DNA of 64,000 nucleotides, taken from Narthecium ossifragum. Lineage: Eukaryota > Streptophyta > Magnoliopsida > Dioscoreales > Nartheciaceae. The stretch is taken from contig OY986973.1 in assembly GCA_963920575.1 (NCBI GenBank), forward strand, positions 16,602,062 through 16,666,061, written 5' to 3'. Shown in pieces: positions 25,101 to 35,508 of the stretch (the first letter of the stretch is position 1; each line of letters opens with the position of its first letter). A program made the position numbers and the translations under genes. The notes under the pieces are model-generated. The model was not told the DNA's origin and did not search any database. It saw only the letters and a program-made list of their open reading frames with translations.

Positions 25101-26139
25101 CCTAGCTATGCTGATCAGAGATGCATCAGAAGGTGATAGCTGCATGTGGATGTGGGGGCCTTCTGGGAAAATAACCACATCTTCGTGCTATTCCTTTTAA
25201 ATGGGAGCTCAAATAGGGGATAGGATGTCTTCCGATGACACAAGCTTGTGGAAAAGTATATGGAGTGCTCCAGCGGGTCCTCGCGTCAAGCAATTCCTTT
25301 GGCGTCTCGCACACAACAAGCTGCCTACCCTCGACAGGCTTTATTCCTTGTGTATGTCCAGTGAATGCATATGTCCAAGATGTCATGATGAGGTGGAATC
25401 AATTGATCATGTTTTGATTCGGTGTTCCTGCGCACAGTATGTTTGGAAAAAGGTCTTAGAGGGGTCAGGTATGGAACACAATAGCCTTTCCCTTGATACT
25501 TGTTTTGATTTTCTTGGGACATCTTCTTCTTCTGATTTGGTCCACACAATCAAGACTGTAATTGCATTTACGTTGTGGAACCTATGGCGAACAAGGTGCT
25601 CTGTTATTGTAGGCAAGGAATACCGTGATTTGGATCATGTTGTTATATCTATAAAGTGGCAGGTCAAAGAGTATGGGCTCATGTTTCCAAAACAAGCAGC
25701 TGCTCGGATTAATCTAGAGACGTGGAAACCAGAAAGGATACAAGTTGATGCATCCTTCAGGCATACAGAAGGAAGAGCTGGATTGGGTATGGTTTGCATA
25801 GATGATAGTGACTCAATTTTATTGTACAAAGCTAGTGATGATGAAGCTGCTACTATCCTTGAATCGGAATTAAAAGCTATTTTATTTGGTTTAAGAAGTG
25901 CAGTCGACAGAGGAATTAGGAAGTTGGTGCTTGAGAGTGACTCCCTCATTGCAGTTAAACTTGTTAATAGTGGAGCTCCTTGGATTCCTGCTTATGCTAA
26001 ATTGGTGAGAGAAATCTGGTGGTGTATAGGTGTGTTCAGTGAATTTTTGATCGTGTATATCCCTCGTAATTTTAACATGCGAGCGGATTATCTTGCTAAG
26101 GTTCAGGGCCAATGTGGTGCCCAATCCGGACCTGAATGA
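22100..26139 (+). pseudogene. LINE ORF2, endonuclease-RT-RNase H, multiple stops
   Basis: Endonuclease signs are MVWNC at the start, VGDFN near 22525 and GSDHRAL near 22785. The RT domain includes FRPISLCNVGYKLIS, KIDLRSAYDSV, LRQGDPISPFLF and the catalytic FADD near 24175. A zf-RVT region (PRVKQFLWRLAHNKLPT) and an RNase H with VDASF, ESELKAI and LESDSL complete it, ending at 26139. In-frame stops lie at 22412-22414, 22909-22911, 24211-24213, 24655-24657 and 25198-25200, plus a frameshift near 22745-22760. The protein would nick DNA and copy the RNA in place; this copy cannot make it. Confidence 0.93.
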
Positions 26140-26200
26140 AATGAGTGTGTATTGGTGGGCAAGAAGCCCTTAGCCTGCGGGCTTATGTGTTAAAAAAAAA

Positions 26201-26219
26201 AACAATATCTCTCTTGGGA
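26201..26219. repeat. Right target-site duplication of the LINE
   Basis: Identical to 20106-20124 over all 19 bases and directly follows the terminal A-run of the LINE. Confidence 0.95.
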
Positions 26220-26840
26220 ATTTGATGAATTGTTGCTGTGATCGACCATACAGGCTGGTTGGTTCCGAAACATGTGAATTAAGCTTACATGCAGTGTGTT
26301 ACTTTGCAACTCTATTGAAGACAATCAATTGACAGGCTAGAGTTTAGTCTATCTGGATATGCAAGTATCATAGAGGAACATAAGAACCAAGCATACAAGT
26401 AGCTATAAAATGAATCATTCACACTTTGACATCTGAGAATATATCTGAGATTACAGAAGAAGTATTTGGCATTTACATAAAAGAGTCACCACATATGGCT
26501 CCTATGTTTTCTGGCACTTTTCACACTCATTAGAAAACCAAGAATTACACTCTCCTCATCAGATATACTCCTCAAATAAGAAAGATGAGAAGATTTAATT
26601 AAGAGACGAGGAAAACTGGGAGCTCTGCTGTAAGTTGGTTCAATAATCCCAGTGCTATCATTTTAGCAACATGGATCCCGGGGGATTCTTTTGTGGAGCA
26701 TAACCTCCAGCTGATAAAGGATTGCATCAAAGTGGAAGGGAAGCTTCTCAAGGGAAGGTTTCTGAAAGACATCTAAGCGATGTTGTTGTGTCATCGAATA
26801 GGTATGTAGCTGTTTACATGTGAACAAATACAACAGTACT
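26220..26840. other. Flank downstream of the GT8 gene, likely containing its 3' UTR
   Basis: AT-rich with no coding frame of note. The GT8 stop codon on the minus strand is at 26841-26843, so the nearest few hundred bases probably hold its 3' UTR. No terminator or RNA gene was recognised. Confidence 0.35.
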
Positions 26841-29800
26841 TCAGTGGCTTAAGATGGCATCAGACTTCGGAGAAAGGTACTGGTGCCATGTATCGCCAAA
26901 ACTAGATCTGTGCTGCTTATGATTGTCTTCTGAGCATGCTTTTCTCGGTCCATCATACTGTATAACTTTAGCTTCATCACTTTTGACAGATGGCATGGCA
27001 TCACCAACCTTCCAAGATGTGGGAAGCTTGAGGTACCTTTCATACAGTGCTACTGTAATTGCTGGATTGATCTGATCGATCCTGCAAACACATCAATGAA
27101 AATGAGTTACAGTGCTAATGTAATTGCTGGAGTGATCTGATCAATCCTGCAAACACATCAATGAAAATGAGTAGTTTCACATTGGCTGGATATAGACCTG
27201 CCATGCTTCAGAAATTTGTTAGTGACTAGACAAAAATAGATAAAAGTTTGGGAGAATCCAAATGTTCAATAGACACTGAATATATAGAGAATGTTGGACC
27301 TTTCATTTCCGAGATTAAGAACTTTAATCCACCATGAAATAGCTTCCAACAGATTCTTTTCCATTCTTCTTGCATCCAGCAAAACCAAATTGAGATCAGG
27401 AAAGCAGGCAGTCTGATCATAAGCTCCTTTAGAAAGCCAACTCTTGGCAGATGTTCTGTGGATGGCATTTAAAATGTCGAGGCTAACGTAGTCACCCAAT
27501 CTTTTAGTACAGTTCTCAGCAGCCGCAATAGCATAAGAGCCAAGATCAATACCAATTAGCTCTTCGATGTTCCCCTGGATGTACCAAAAGTAGCAAAATA
27601 AATTAGGAGAATGAAAGGAGAATGGTGCACTAAACTTCTTCACATATGAAGCAGTATTTTGACATCTTCCACCTTATTACCCCGTTTGGTTTGAGGATGA
27701 GGTGGGGATAACCCCCTTATTCTCTACTTTATTCCCAAACACCATTTCCTTATCCCAAGCAATCATTACTTATTTATCCCCACTTTTCAAACAATAACTT
27801 TATCCCCACTCATTATCACCACATTTTCTAAACCCAATATCCCTTATCCCCACTTATCCCAAACAATCATTACTGATTTATCCCTATTTTTCAATCATTA
27901 CTCATTATCCCCACTTTTTCTAACCCCAAAATCCCTTATCCCCACCTTTTCTATTTATCCCCAAAATCCCTTATCCCCACTTATACTCAATTTTTCTATC
28001 CCCAAACCAAACGAGGGTAGGGATTGAGGGAACTATAAGGTCCATTCAACTACAAATCCATTATTCTTTTCTCCATAGGAAACTAGACAATATCTTGAAC
28101 AAATTAAAAATTTTCATGATGGATAAATGCCTTCGGATAATCAGCTACTAAGTTCTTAGACAGCAAAGGAGCCTGCCTTAAATGTATCCAAAAAATGTAT
28201 CACACGCAAGGTCACTAAAAGCACCAATATCGATGTTGTTCTAAACATCTCAAATATCTGAAACACAAGTCAGTTATTATGTGGTGCTTAGGGCAAGAAG
28301 AGAGCAACAAAACGACCTTTACGATAGTATCCGGCGAAACATATACAAATTTGCCCAACGATGGGTTCATGTTGGCAATGATGAGAGGTGCTATTAGAGA
28401 AAGTGATGACCAACGGATGTCTATATCTGGTATCCTAGTCCTTACTTTCTCTTTGATTTCTTCTTGCCTGCAAAATTCAATCGAATAAGTATAGCAGCAA
28501 TCACTGAGTGGGTAAAATGATGACACCTCATGCTTACCGTATGATCTCAAGGTTTGAACGAGGAAAAAGCACTTTTAATTTGTAATAAGGCAGCTCCTTG
28601 TCTTCACCTTCAGGTAAAATGAAATGGAAATAAACATGCTCTGGATATCTGGATGAAAGTTCAAAGAATAAGATTTAACACAAACGCTGCTAGATAAAGA
28701 GAAACAAACACCAGAATGCAATATTCAATAGCCTAGGTCAAAGAACCTCCATTTAATTGTTACCAAAGAAGCTAATACAAAAGCAAAAATAAAATCACCC
28801 AACTAAAGGCATCCAGTATTTACTACCATGATAACCAGCAACAAAGGACACCATTGCTAATATTGTTTCAGGGACCAGATGTGGATTGAGAAAAATTGTC
28901 TGTTCTGGCTTTTCAAGTCAGCAATGATGGAAAGATACAGGAAAAATAGAAAGTATTCCGAAATAAAGCTAAAAGAATAGTGCTCATATCGCTGAAACAC
29001 CCTAGCAGGCTTCTTGTAGTTCATTATTTTCAAAGTTACTCCGCAAAAGAACTATGGAATGTCTAGGTTTCTAGGATTTCAGATATTTACATCAAATTGA
29101 TTGAAAACTATCCATACAAAGCTTATAGCAGTCAATCAAAATATGGGGGATCAAAGTCCCTGCTTCAGTACTAGAACCGTTCATTTCCCTGACTCTCTCT
29201 TCGCTCATAGCACTAGAACCATTCCGAATAAAAGCGGGATGCAAGATCAATATCTCTCACACCGCACTATGCGACAATGGTCACAAGCTACCATAACAGA
29301 ACAGTCCTGATATTGGAATACCAATGCTTAATTGATCATTAGTGTCTCTAGTGGATCCACCACTCTAGTTAACTATTTATGACGATGCACTCAAAATTTT
29401 TATCACACAAGTCTCGACAAAAATAGCCGATAGATTTGTCGTTGGGATAAAAAAGGAAATACAAGAAAAACTTTGATAGCTTGTGCAAAAAAATTAAAAT
29501 AGGATACCTCTATCTGCACCACATTTTCGACTGAACATACCACATTTACTTAACGCACCACAACCCAAATTTTAAAGCATGGAATTTTACTCAATACACC
29601 ACACCAAGCATCACTCATTACCCAAACTACGCTCGAAACCACACACCACTCAAAACCCCACAATCTGTATACCTAAACTGCCCCCCCCCCTCTCCCGATC
29701 GATAGAACCCCCCCTCTCTCCCGATCGACAGAGCCAAGCTTCAGTTCCTCCGCACCCGAACAACGAACAATGGATCAGTTACGCCAGTACTGGAATGCAC

Positions 29801-32800
29801 ATCAGACTCTCCCACTGTCGTTAGTTACGCCGGAATCAAAACAAGCATTGGGGTGAGTTTTTTTAACTCCATTCTTTGCCAAATCCTCTCTTTTCTGAGT
29901 TTTCTCACCCACATTCCATGTCTAGCAATATTTTTCCATGAATTTACTCCTGATGTGTTGGATTTTTCAATAGTTTCATTATTTTCTAATGGGTTCGGAA
30001 GTTCCAACCCTATATGTATGTATCGGTAGAAGACGACTAATATATACATATAGAAATCGTGCTAGTTCTACCGATAGGATAAGGTTCTGTTTTGCTACGC
30101 GACTGCCGATCAAGTGATTTCATAGCTTATATGGGTAAGCTATCGTTCAGTACTTCGCTACCGTTAGTAATGCTACAATGTCGGTGCCCTACTACTGACA
30201 TCTCTCTTTTATTATCGGTAGCCTATTGGCAATGGTTTATTGTTTGTGGTACTATTTACTAATCTTTGCATTTAATGCAACTAATATTTGTATTTTATTT
30301 TGGAAACAGTTAAATGGTTCGTCCACAGGAGAAGCAACACGCCGGAGCCTCGTCATCTTTGGCGGCCTCGTCACCTTCCACGGCCCCGGGTGAATGGCTG
30401 ACGGCCTCGATCAGGAGGAGGAGAGAAGTCCCTGAGGACATCCTGGAGGCGAGTGAGCACCATGTTCAAGAACAAGAGATGCCAGGCGATGATGGACCTA
30501 TCCCTAGTGGCCTTGTTGACGGGATTGTTTTAACCGAGTTCAAAACACACGTCGTGTACCATATATAGGCCGGAGAGGTATAAAAAGTTGACTTCATTGC
30601 TTATATCTCAACATGTTTGACCAATCGATATGTTCATTTTCCCTCTTTTTCTCAATGCAGGAACGCGGATCACTTAAGATATATACACATGGGCTATCAA
30701 CCAAAAAATGGGACGACATTAATAGGCCAGACTTTCAACAGGCCGTGCAGGCTATCAGTCTCGGACATCGAATGGAATGTTCGTACAACACCATTAACAG
30801 TGCCCTGGTGTTAGCATTTGTCGAGAAATGGCACCCAAAGACGAACACATTTCACCGACCTTGTGGTGAGATGACGATTACTCTGACGGATGTGAGTTGC
30901 ATAGTAGGCATCCTTGTCATGGGCAAGCCATTAGAAAAGTGCAAGCTGAAAGTATCCCACTTAAGACAACTTATGAATGACAATCTAGAGGTTGGTGAAT
31001 TGGAGGCTACATGCCAGTTAGATAGGAGAGGGCTTTTAGTTAATATGAAATGGATGAGAAAAGAATGCACGACCCGTAAGGTCAGTTTGGAGCGCTCTGT
31101 CAAAGCATACCTCCTATACCTGTTGGGCTACACCTTATTTTGCGACAAGTCGGGGTCGAAGGTGCACGAGTCCTATCTCGTTGCTCTCACAGACTTGTCT
31201 ACTGTGCATGAGTATGCGTGGGGTGCCGGATGCCACCGATAGAACACAATTTTTTTTTGGATTTTTTCTACTACATTCTATCGGTACCAAGCTACCGATA
31301 GTTTCCATGTGTGGCCGGTATAAGGATACCGACAAGTATCGAAAAATTATCGGTACTGGTGTACCGATCGAATGTTATATAAAATAGCCTTTCTCCTTGT
31401 GCTCTATCGGTGGGTAACTACCGACAAAAGGTCTCCATGTTCGGGTGAGTAACCACCGAACTTGAGCACATCTACATGGCTTTTGGTTATATCCGCGGGT
31501 AACTACCGACAAAACGGCTCACTGTTCGGGTGAGTGAGTACCAAACCTGAGCACATCTACATGCCTTTTGGTTATATCGGTAGTCGCCTACTGATATCAT
31601 TCCGTAAGTGAACGGTAGTATATAGTAGATCACAATACATACATATCGGTACGTTGATACCGTGTCACTTGAATTACTATCGGTACTTACGTACTGAGGG
31701 GTTGAGTTATTATATCGGTACGCGACTACCGATACAATACTTTGAAATCAATATATGATAGGTTGCATCGGTACCTAAATAACGACACGGATCCTCATAG
31801 AATAGGTATAGTGGTACCGATACTACTAGCTATGATCTCGGTCTAATACTACCGAAAACATCGCGTTGGGGCTGCTAATTCCGAAAACTTAAAAAACGAC
31901 TAGCATTCCTTTGTTGCATACCTTTTCTTCTAGATTTTCATCGACTTCTTCGCTCCAGCATTCAATTTCTCTATTCATTTTGTCCCGGCACATGTTGAGA
32001 TTGCAATGGATCTTGGAAATGGAGGTTGAGAGCTCCTTGGATTGAGAAGAACAATGTAGGATGAGGAGAGGTTTGGATCTTGGATGGAGAATGGGGAAGT
32101 GTTGGAAGGGTGTCAGAGTACTGATGTTGGATGGGTTTAGGGTTTGGATCTTGGATGGAGAATGAGGCTTGGAGAAGGAGTTTAGGGTTTGGGTTGGAGA
32201 TGGAGAAGGGGATGGGTTGAAGAAGGAGATGTGGTGTATGGTTATGTGGTGTAGATTTTTTGTGATGAAATTTAAGGTAATAGATTTAAGCGGGGTTAAG
32301 GACTCAAAGCACCACATTTTAGAAGGGTATTTAAGTCATTTAACATTAGGGTATTATGGGTATAAAAAAAGACATTTAAAACTGTGGTGTGTTGAGTCGA
32401 AAGTGTACTGCGGATAGCCGTTGCCATTGAAATATCTGAAAAAGGGTGACAACACATTGACCAAGTTTTGCTCCCTAAAAGAACAGATATAAAGTGCAAC
32501 TACCTCGGCCATGATCAGAAACCAACATGCCGCCTTATATTTGGTTCAACACCATGCTTTCCATTTTAGTCCAAAGGGGTTCTTTCTTGAAGCTCATGCG
32601 GCCATGCCATATTAAGACATAACTTCTCTACCTAGAAGAGTTCATTCCAGAACTATCTAAGATATAATTGGCATGAATTTACGCTATAGCACAGCAAGAG
32701 AGAAATGAATGCAAACCTTGCGCTAGATAAAGTGGAGTTGGCAAGAACCGCAACCATTCGAAGATCCAAGCAATTTATCCAGGAATAAATATGTATCTTT

Positions 32801-33295
32801 TTGACTTGCAAATCAGGGTTATCGCCGCTATCCAACTGTTCCTCACCAGCAATTAACCACCGAGTCAGTAATTCTCATCAACTAGTTATGCGAATTTGGA
32901 TAATAAAATTGGGTTTTTCCCCCTTCCGAATTCACATTTTAGCTGATTTCCAACAGGAAAGAGAAAACCCCAAAAGATCAAAACTTTAATAAAAACCCAT
33001 ATGACACATCTATAGGCAGGAAGCTCACCGGGGAGGCGGTGCGATTGGATTGGACGACGGGAATCCAGGTGCGGTGGCGGTCGGCGGGGTGGCGGACGTG
33101 GGTGGCGGGGAGGAGCTGGAGACACGCGAAGAGGACGATGAACGCGAAAGCGGCGAGCTGAAGCCATGCCGGAGCCCTTGGCGTGGGTCCGACGTCCGGG
33201 TGGAGGCGTCCGCCAGGACCCGCCGGGGAGCGCCTGTCCGTCCCGAAGGCCACCGGCCTACGCGAGAGTCCAGAGTAGGATGCAGTGGAGGCCAT
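26841..33295 (-). CDS. Glycosyltransferase family 8 protein, six exons, Golgi type II
   Basis: Minus-strand exons are 33295-33029, 32835-32717, 28648-28538, 28467-28317, 27574-27300 and 27081-26841, with GT-AG introns and phases that join cleanly: 1164 nt, 387 residues. The acceptor of exon 2 could also lie slightly upstream. Exon 1 is GC-rich and encodes a membrane anchor at about 44-64 (QLAAFAFIVLFACLQLL), as in type II Golgi enzymes. The catalytic part has KKIHIYSWINCLDLR, LPYYKLKVLFPRSN, LGKFVYVSPDTIVKGNIEEL and WLSKGAYDQTACFPDLNLVL, and ends near KVIQYDGPRKACSED. This is the plant GT8 (GAUT/GATL-like) fold, which moves a sugar from a nucleotide donor. The usual DxD is S210-P-D212 here. 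Substrate cannot be told from sequence. The 3.9-kb second intron holds a MULE. Confidence 0.88.
27047..27172 (-). repeat. Tandem duplication of the last GT8 intron/exon junction
   Basis: Two adjacent copies of about 60 bp share cagtgctantgtaattgctgg, gtgatctgatc and cctgcaaacacatcaatgaa. The copy nearer the 3' end of the gene supplies the acceptor used in the predicted exon 6 (CAG ending at 27082). The upstream copy near 27150 also has a perfect acceptor, but its exon-like sequence soon reads into an in-frame TAA. Confidence 0.85.
27679..28018. mobile_element. MITE-like element in a GT8 intron
   Basis: The ends are inverted: accccgtttggtttgagga at the left, and the complement of the right end reads accctcgtttggtttgggga. 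The interior is made of repeated cttatcccca and aacaatcattact phrases without coding content. A clear target duplication could not be fixed, so the superfamily is left open. It lies within the fourth intron, on neither splice site. Confidence 0.7.
28660..29492. other. Intron sequence of GT8 left of the MULE
   Basis: Ordinary AT-rich intron sequence with no exon, repeat pair or RNA gene recognised. Short frames here have no family features. Confidence 0.4.
29990..30240. repeat. Upstream cluster of TATCGGTA-N6-TACCGATA dyads
   Basis: Several 22-bp dyads, mostly imperfect, lie before the PMD gene. Examples start near 30018, 30052, 30107, 30175 and 30216. In each, 8-base arms related to TATCGGTA and TACCGATA are separated by six bases of variable sequence. 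The same motif forms a larger cluster after the gene. Confidence 0.7.
30314..31242 (+). pseudogene. Plant mobile domain (PMD) gene inside the MULE, truncated
   Basis: Exon 1 is 30314-30577 (donor GAG|gtataa) and exon 2 is 30661-31242 (acceptor gcag). A TAG at 30566-30568 falls where the domain usually has tryptophan (YHI-stop-AGE). Exon 2 carries the body of the domain: LKIYTHGLSTKKW, GHRMECSYNTINSALVLAFV, FHRPCGEMTITLTDVSCI, LLGYTLFCDKSGSKVHESYL and EYAWGAG. PMD proteins are either host silencing factors (MAIN type) or passengers of transposons. The frame ends early at 31240, inside a taccgatag-like repeat, so the C-terminal part is lost. With one internal stop and this truncation it is probably not functional. 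Confidence 0.82.
31270..31870. repeat. Downstream cluster of TATCGGTA-N6-TACCGATA dyads
   Basis: About ten dyads lie in 600 bp. The one at 31278-31301 has perfect 9-base arms and that at 31713-31734 has perfect 8-base arms. Others start near 31313, 31349, 31406, 31573, 31646, 31679, 31767 and 31836. The spacer is six bases in nearly all and its sequence is not conserved. A tandem duplication of about 85 bp (31413-31494 and 31499-31580) contributes some copies. Confidence 0.85.
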
Positions 33296-33956
33296 AGGAA
33301 AAGTCGTCTACTGCACGCTTCGGTTCATCTAATCCAGTGGGAGTTTGGTCAACGGCGTAACTCCTGCTACGAGTTCACCCACCGGGAAGTCAGAAGCAGA
33401 AGTCCGTAGTGTCCTGCGTTTGTTTACACGATTGACCAAGCGGAGGGAGTGGGAGACGGACTCCCTCCGTTACGTTTGATTGGCATTTAAGCATCGAAGA
33501 GTGAGTCGTCTCTTCAGCTCTTCCGACATGAGAGCAAATCAAATTCCGAAGTTAGAAGGAATATTGTTTCTTTACCCTCCTATAAGTTAAATTACTAAAA
33601 TACTCTATAAATAGATACATATTATTTCCATAACTATCATATCTAAAACGATGAGATAATATAATAATGATATATTAATAACTTTAATATCATTTCTGTG
33701 TTTTCTCATTTTAATTTGAACATACCAAATACAAGTAACGTCTTTCCCTCTCCTACTTTCATGATCATACCAAACACTGACGAGGACAATCTCATTATTC
33801 TTCACTCTTCTCCATCTTCCACTCTCTGTACCTTTACCTCTACCTCTACCTCTCCTGCCGTGCAACCAAACGCGAGGGAAATTGGCTACATTCTTCTGAA
33901 AGAGCCACTTCCACTCTCCACTTCATTCATGAATACTGGGGAAGTCACTTCCATGT
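33296..33956. other. GT8 upstream region
   Basis: GC-rich next to the GT8 start codon, then AT-rich from about 33560. It likely contains the GT8 promoter. No clear TATA box could be assigned with confidence. The segment ends at the 9-bp duplication of the neighbouring MULE. Confidence 0.4.
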
Positions 33957-34059
33957 ATAAATAAAGAGTCGTGATTCCTAGCCAACCTGACGTGGCGTTG
34001 GCTGCTTGCCAACCTTACCTGGCATGCTTAGATGATCGACACGTGTATCTCAATTTGAA

Positions 34060-34840
34060 ATTTAAAAGCCAATTTTGACCGGCTCTCCTTCCTTCTCAGC
34101 CAACCTCTCCTCTCCTTCCAGATCTCGCCGATCTCCCCTCCCCTTCTCCTTCTCCCGCCGATCTCCCCTCCCCTTCTCCTTCTCCCGCCGATCTTCCCTT
34201 CTCCTTAGCCCGCCGGCGGTGATCTCCTCCACCGACCTACGCTACTCCTCCGCCGATCTCCCCTTCTCCTCCTTCTCCCGCCGAGCTCCCATTCTCCTCA
34301 TCCCACCGGCGGGCGGTTCTCTCCTTGACCGGCGGATCGCGGGCTACTCCACCCGACCTCCTCCCGGCGGCTACTCCACCCGGACCTCGCCTCCTCCACC
34401 CGGACCTCCTCCCAGTTCCTCCTCAACCAGGACCTCCATCGATCTACGCATCTCCCGGCGGATCCTCCCCAGACCTCCTCTCGGCGGCTCCTCCACCCGG
34501 ACCTCGGCTCCTCCACCCATACCTCCTCCAGGCGGCTCCTCCACCCGGACCTCCTCCCTAGACCTCCTCCCGGTTTCTCCTTCACCCGGACCTCCTCCCT
34601 AGACCTCCTCCCTAGACCTCCTCCCGGTTTCTCCTTCACCCGGACCTCCTCCCTAGACCTCCTCCCGGCGGCTCCTCCACCGGGACCTCCTCCCCATACC
34701 TCCTCCCGGCGGCTCCTCCACCCAGACCTCCTCCTCCCGGCGGCACCTCCACCCAGTCCTCCTCCCGGCGGCTCCTCCACCCGGACGTCCATTGATCTAC
34801 GCAGCTCCCGGTGACAGTGCTTCAACCTCGATCATTATCC
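34060..34840. repeat. Left GC-rich subterminal array of the 8.5-kb MULE
   Basis: Many short units resemble ctcctcccggcggctcctcc followed by acccggacct. The complement of this array appears at 41885-42340. The open frames across it are low-complexity artefacts of the repeat. Such arrays occur as part of long MULE terminal inverted repeats. Confidence 0.8.
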
Positions 34841-35178
34841 GGCTGACGGTGCTGCCGGTGACATAGATCGCGCGGCTCAAGTGCGTCGCTGGGTGTATTC
34901 TTCAGCATTTTTGCTTATTGATGCGCTGCATTCCCCTTTGGTAATAGGTGAATTTGGTACAAGGTTATTCAATTAAGAAAAATGTTTGCTGATTTTTAAG
35001 TTCTTCAGTTGAGCAATGTTGATAGAACTTGTGAAGTTTGCTGATTTTTCATTCCTAAGGCTGTGGTCTATGGAAATTGTTGCTGTACACAGATGCTATG
35101 TCACAATTTTGTTTCTAGCTTTCTTACTATTATGCTTAGTTTTATCTATTGTTTACTATTCTTGTAATAAAATGAAGG

Positions 35179-35508
35179 ATGTCGCAATCGTCGTCATCTG
35201 CATCTCCTCGGCCGTATACGTTAAGGTGTAGCTGTGGGCTCAACGTTGTGCGGCGAACCTCCGGCACTTTGAAAAATCCCGGTCGCATCTTTTACGTATG
35301 TTCGAATCGTCGTGATGGTTGTGGTTTTTTTGTTTGGGAAGACATTCTACGTTCCACTCCCGAAGCACGATCAAACGCTAGTGAAGTAACGGAGTACACA
35401 TTGGGCCTTAAAGTCCAAGTGATGCGCGACCAATTATGTGAAATGCGCATCGTCACTTGGATTCTAGTTGTTGTGGTAACGGCAATTTTTGTAAAAATCT
35501 TTTTGTAA
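35179..35508 (+). CDS. GRF-type zinc finger protein with C-terminal membrane segment
   Basis: The 109-residue frame begins MSQSSSSAS. Residues 15-55 form a GRF zinc finger: C17-S-C19-G, the TSGTLKNPGRIFYVC block with C41, then C48GFFVWED. Residues about 88-108 are strongly hydrophobic (VTWILVVVVTAIFVKIFL), a likely membrane anchor. GRF fingers bind single-stranded nucleic acid in other proteins. Small GRF proteins with this layout occur in plants, but their role is not known to me. The gene lies within the MULE on the opposite strand to the transposase and is intact. It may be an accessory transposon protein or a captured host gene. Confidence 0.78.
   Translation: MSQSSSSASPRPYTLRCSCGLNVVRRTSGTLKNPGRIFYVCSNRRDGCGFFVWEDILRSTPEARSNASEVTEYTLGLKVQVMRDQLCEMRIVTWILVVVVTAIFVKIFL

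Larger units (their letters stand above)
20125..26200 (+). mobile_element. End-to-end L1-type LINE, 6.08 kb, with 19-bp TSD
   Basis: Boundaries are set by the perfect 19-bp duplication on both sides and a terminal A-run at 26192-26200. Inside are ORF1 (DUF4283 plus zinc knuckle) and ORF2 (endonuclease, reverse transcriptase, zf-RVT, RNase H) in the order expected for plant L1 elements. Several in-frame stops and two frameshifts show that it is not autonomous now. It lies between the FRS and GT8 genes and interrupts no recognised gene. Confidence 0.95.
29502..32425 (+). mobile_element. MULE carrying a plant-mobile-domain gene, 2.92 kb
   Basis: The left end ggatacctctatctgcacc and the complement of the right end ggcaacggctatccgcagt align for about 47 bp, sharing ctat-c-gca and tttcgact-aaca-accaca. 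Outside them are 9-bp target duplications with one mismatch: attaaaata at 29493-29501 and attgaaata at 32426-32434. Nine-base duplications with inverted ends are the mark of Mutator-like elements. It contains a two-exon gene with a plant mobile domain but no transposase, so it must move using an enzyme made elsewhere. It sits in the second GT8 intron. Confidence 0.88.

Noticed and set aside
31270..31870. Reading the dyad cluster as an ordinary minisatellite
   Set aside because: The distance between dyads varies and the spacers are unrelated; only arm sequence and 6-nt spacing are kept, so a simple tandem origin explains only the 31413-31580 part.
33050..33409. 119-codon plus-strand frame
   Set aside because: Antisense to the GC-rich first exon of the GT8 gene.
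34075..34825. Long Pro/Ser-rich and Gly/Arg-rich open frames on both strands
   Set aside because: They follow the period and composition of the GC-rich subterminal array and show no domain or splice context.
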